Positions 62,727 to 64,000 of a stretch of DNA of 64,000 bases are shown piece after piece. The DNA is from Aquilaria yunnanensis (taxonomy: Eukaryota; Streptophyta; Magnoliopsida; Malvales; Thymelaeaceae): contig CM077597.1 in assembly GCA_039654915.1 (NCBI GenBank), positions 76,200,001 to 76,264,000 of the forward strand. The letters run 5' to 3'. The notes under the pieces were generated by a model, which saw only the letters and a list, made by a program, of their open reading frames with translations, was not told the origin of the DNA and ran no database searches. The translations under genes were made by a program, and so were the position numbers. Within the stretch, counting starts at the first letter, position 1; each line of letters begins with the position of its first letter.

Positions 62727-63386
62727 TCATGGGATACAATCGGTTGGGTGGTCGATCATTCCGCCTGTGGCGGCAATGATAGTGATTTCAGCGCACCCTA
62801 ACCGGCGGGCTGCTTGTGTTCTGGTCCAGGAGCCGCCCGGGAGCTTTCCGTCATAGTCACCTTGCACCTCCAGGCGGAAGCGCCAGATATGAGCGGCGAG
62901 CAGGTCAGCCAAATCACAACTGTCTTGTTGGGGCAAGTCCACTGGCTTGAGAGCGGAGTTGATCAGAGTAGAGGCACGGGTCCCTTGGCGGAAGGCGGGC
63001 AATGTTGCCGCAGCAAGACGGATGGGGTCGGTGCAAGCAATGTCGAACCAGGTGAGGGAGGCGACAAGGTGGTTGTAGGCGAGAGGCGTGTGAGAGCTAG
63101 GGTTTGAGAAGCGCAAGGTCACGTCCCAGGTAATGTTGTAGGGTCTAACTCCGGCACCGGCGCTGTCGTTGTACTGGGAGAACGAGCGCAGGTCGACGGC
63201 GGGTGTGACCGGGAAAAGCAACGGGTAGAACAAGAGCATGAACGCCGACAATAAAACGCAGAACAGGAGACAAACTGTTACAAAATCCAACACCCGTCGC
63301 CACCACAACTTCTTGGCTTCTCCATAATCATCTTCTTGTTTCAGCGACTTGGGCTTCCCTCCGATATCGTAAGATGCTTCTGCCAT
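62727..63386 (-). CDS. LEA_2/NHL-like membrane protein (NDR1/HIN1-like family)
   Basis: Intronless, 219 residues, from ATG at 63,386 to stop at 62,727. A charged cytosolic N-terminus (1-30, ending KKLWWRR) is followed by one hydrophobic span (about 32-58, FVTVCLLFCVLLSAFMLLF). A beta-rich LEA_2-type domain follows (about 80-190) with the usual NPSS..LAYNHL phrase. This is the layout of single-span NHL proteins at the plasma membrane, some of which act in defence or stress; the role here is inference. Length fits the family. No defect is seen. Its 5' flank (63,387-63,683) and first 127 coding bases are duplicated at 1-424. Confidence 0.88.
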   Translation of the reverse strand: MAEASYDIGGKPKSLKQEDDYGEAKKLWWRRVLDFVTVCLLFCVLLSAFMLLFYPLLFPVTPAVDLRSFSQYNDSAGAGVRPYNITWDVTLRFSNPSSHTPLAYNHLVASLTWFDIACTDPIRLAAATLPAFRQGTRASTLINSALKPVDLPQQDSCDLADLLAAHIWRFRLEVQGDYDGKLPGGSWTRTQAARRLGCAEITIIAATGGMIDHPTDCIP

Positions 63387-64000
63387 AACTCGATCTCAAT
63401 CTTCCCCTACACAATAGAAGAGCTTTACTTGTTCTTAATTTTCTTGTGGTATTGAGGTAGCTCTGCGTCATAATTTATAGGACTAGGAATATGGAGGCCT
63501 ATTAGTATTAGTACTTTAACTTCTCTTGGGATTTGGATTTCTACTGGCATCAGACACCTAGTTGACTTCGGCAACCTTAATATATTAGCTTCTTCGACTT
63601 GGATTTGAATTTGGCTTTGGATATGGATTCCATTCCATTCCATCTGTAAGTAATACGAATTAGTTCCATCTTCTAGGTAATTACACTAAAAGGACAACAA
63701 TTGTCGCTAAATCAAGCGAAAACAAGAGTTGACCAGTCAATGGCAAAGGCTGGACGATTTTCCAATGTTTTGCTTTTCTATGATTAAAAATCATCGCAAT
63801 TTTTGCCATAATTAATTTTTGACATTTTAAATCATCTCAAATATTTGGGCGGCCTTTTTTTGAGGCAAAATTTGTAACAACTTTGCTACGGAAGTAATCG
63901 TGCAGACTAATGTAGTAAAATTATAGGAAAAATTGTTACGATTTTGCCATGATTATAAACAAAATACTTCATTTGTTTCGTATTAATTGACCCATTTATC
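63260..64000. repeat. Right copy of the direct duplication that bounds the window
   Basis: It matches 1-741 base for base up to about 63,973, then has four differences within the last ~26 bases. It includes the gene start, 5' flank and the beginning of a CACTA element. Confidence 0.9.
63684..64000. mobile_element. Start of a second copy of the CACTA element (with MITE start at 63,967)
   Basis: CACTAAAAGGA follows TTA at the same distance from the gene as in the left copy. Inside it the Stowaway-like MITE begins at 63,967 after TA. The element runs off the right edge. Confidence 0.6.

Overview
This is a plant nuclear (angiosperm) window. It is AT-rich, has plant transposon families throughout, introns of GT-AG type, and two plant-type host genes. 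I cannot name the species. Nearly all of the 64 kb is transposable elements, many nested in one another, and many boundaries are fixed by target-site duplications (TSDs) that I could read.

Left part (1-14.7 kb). The window opens inside the 5' end of an LEA_2/NHL-type gene on the minus strand. The first 741 bases recur at 63,260-64,000, so the two ends of the window are direct copies. A probable CACTA element (425-12,864, TSD TTA) follows. It holds two diverged ~3 kb copies of one segment (A from 948, B from 4,478), each with telomere-like CCCTAAA tracts and a ~60-bp tandem array. Copy A carries a Stowaway-like MITE and a SINE that copy B lacks. Copy B carries a ~780-bp insertion that A lacks. 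A 2.6 kb solo LTR of a Tekay-like family also sits inside the CACTA. A LINE remnant (RNase H region) split by a hAT-like element comes next.

Middle (14.7-31.1 kb). There are two more hAT-like elements, a non-autonomous MULE-type element with long inverted repeats and a 10-bp TSD, AT-rich stretches without genes, and a decayed Ty3/gypsy chromovirus (Tekay type, 24,258-30,886, TSD TAGAA) whose 5' LTR is truncated.

Nested block (31.1-57.6 kb). An old minus-strand Mutator-like transposase gene is cut into three pieces: N-terminal at 55,981-57,635, middle at 42,238-42,404, C-terminal at 33,140-33,932. A Ty1/copia element (33,933-42,232, TSD CTATG) and a 2.5 kb solo LTR (42,405-55,975, TSD CGTCC) cut it. 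The solo LTR was later split by a young Ty3/gypsy Tat-lineage element (42,741-53,798, TSD GTAGG). A solo LTR of the copia family lies in inverted orientation at 31,133-32,585.

The most notable item is inside the Tat element. Between its integrase and 3' LTR, on the strand opposite gag-pol, lies a four-exon gene (44,458-46,798) with its own TATA box, three short introns of compatible phase, a 'putative gypsy type transposon'-like domain and a coiled-coil tail. Only two stop codons interrupt it.

Right end (57.6-64 kb). A lone exon of an unrecognised gene, a truncated kinesin-13 3' end (pseudogene, four exons), and a complete intronless LEA_2/NHL gene on the minus strand. The start of the second copy of the CACTA element closes the window.
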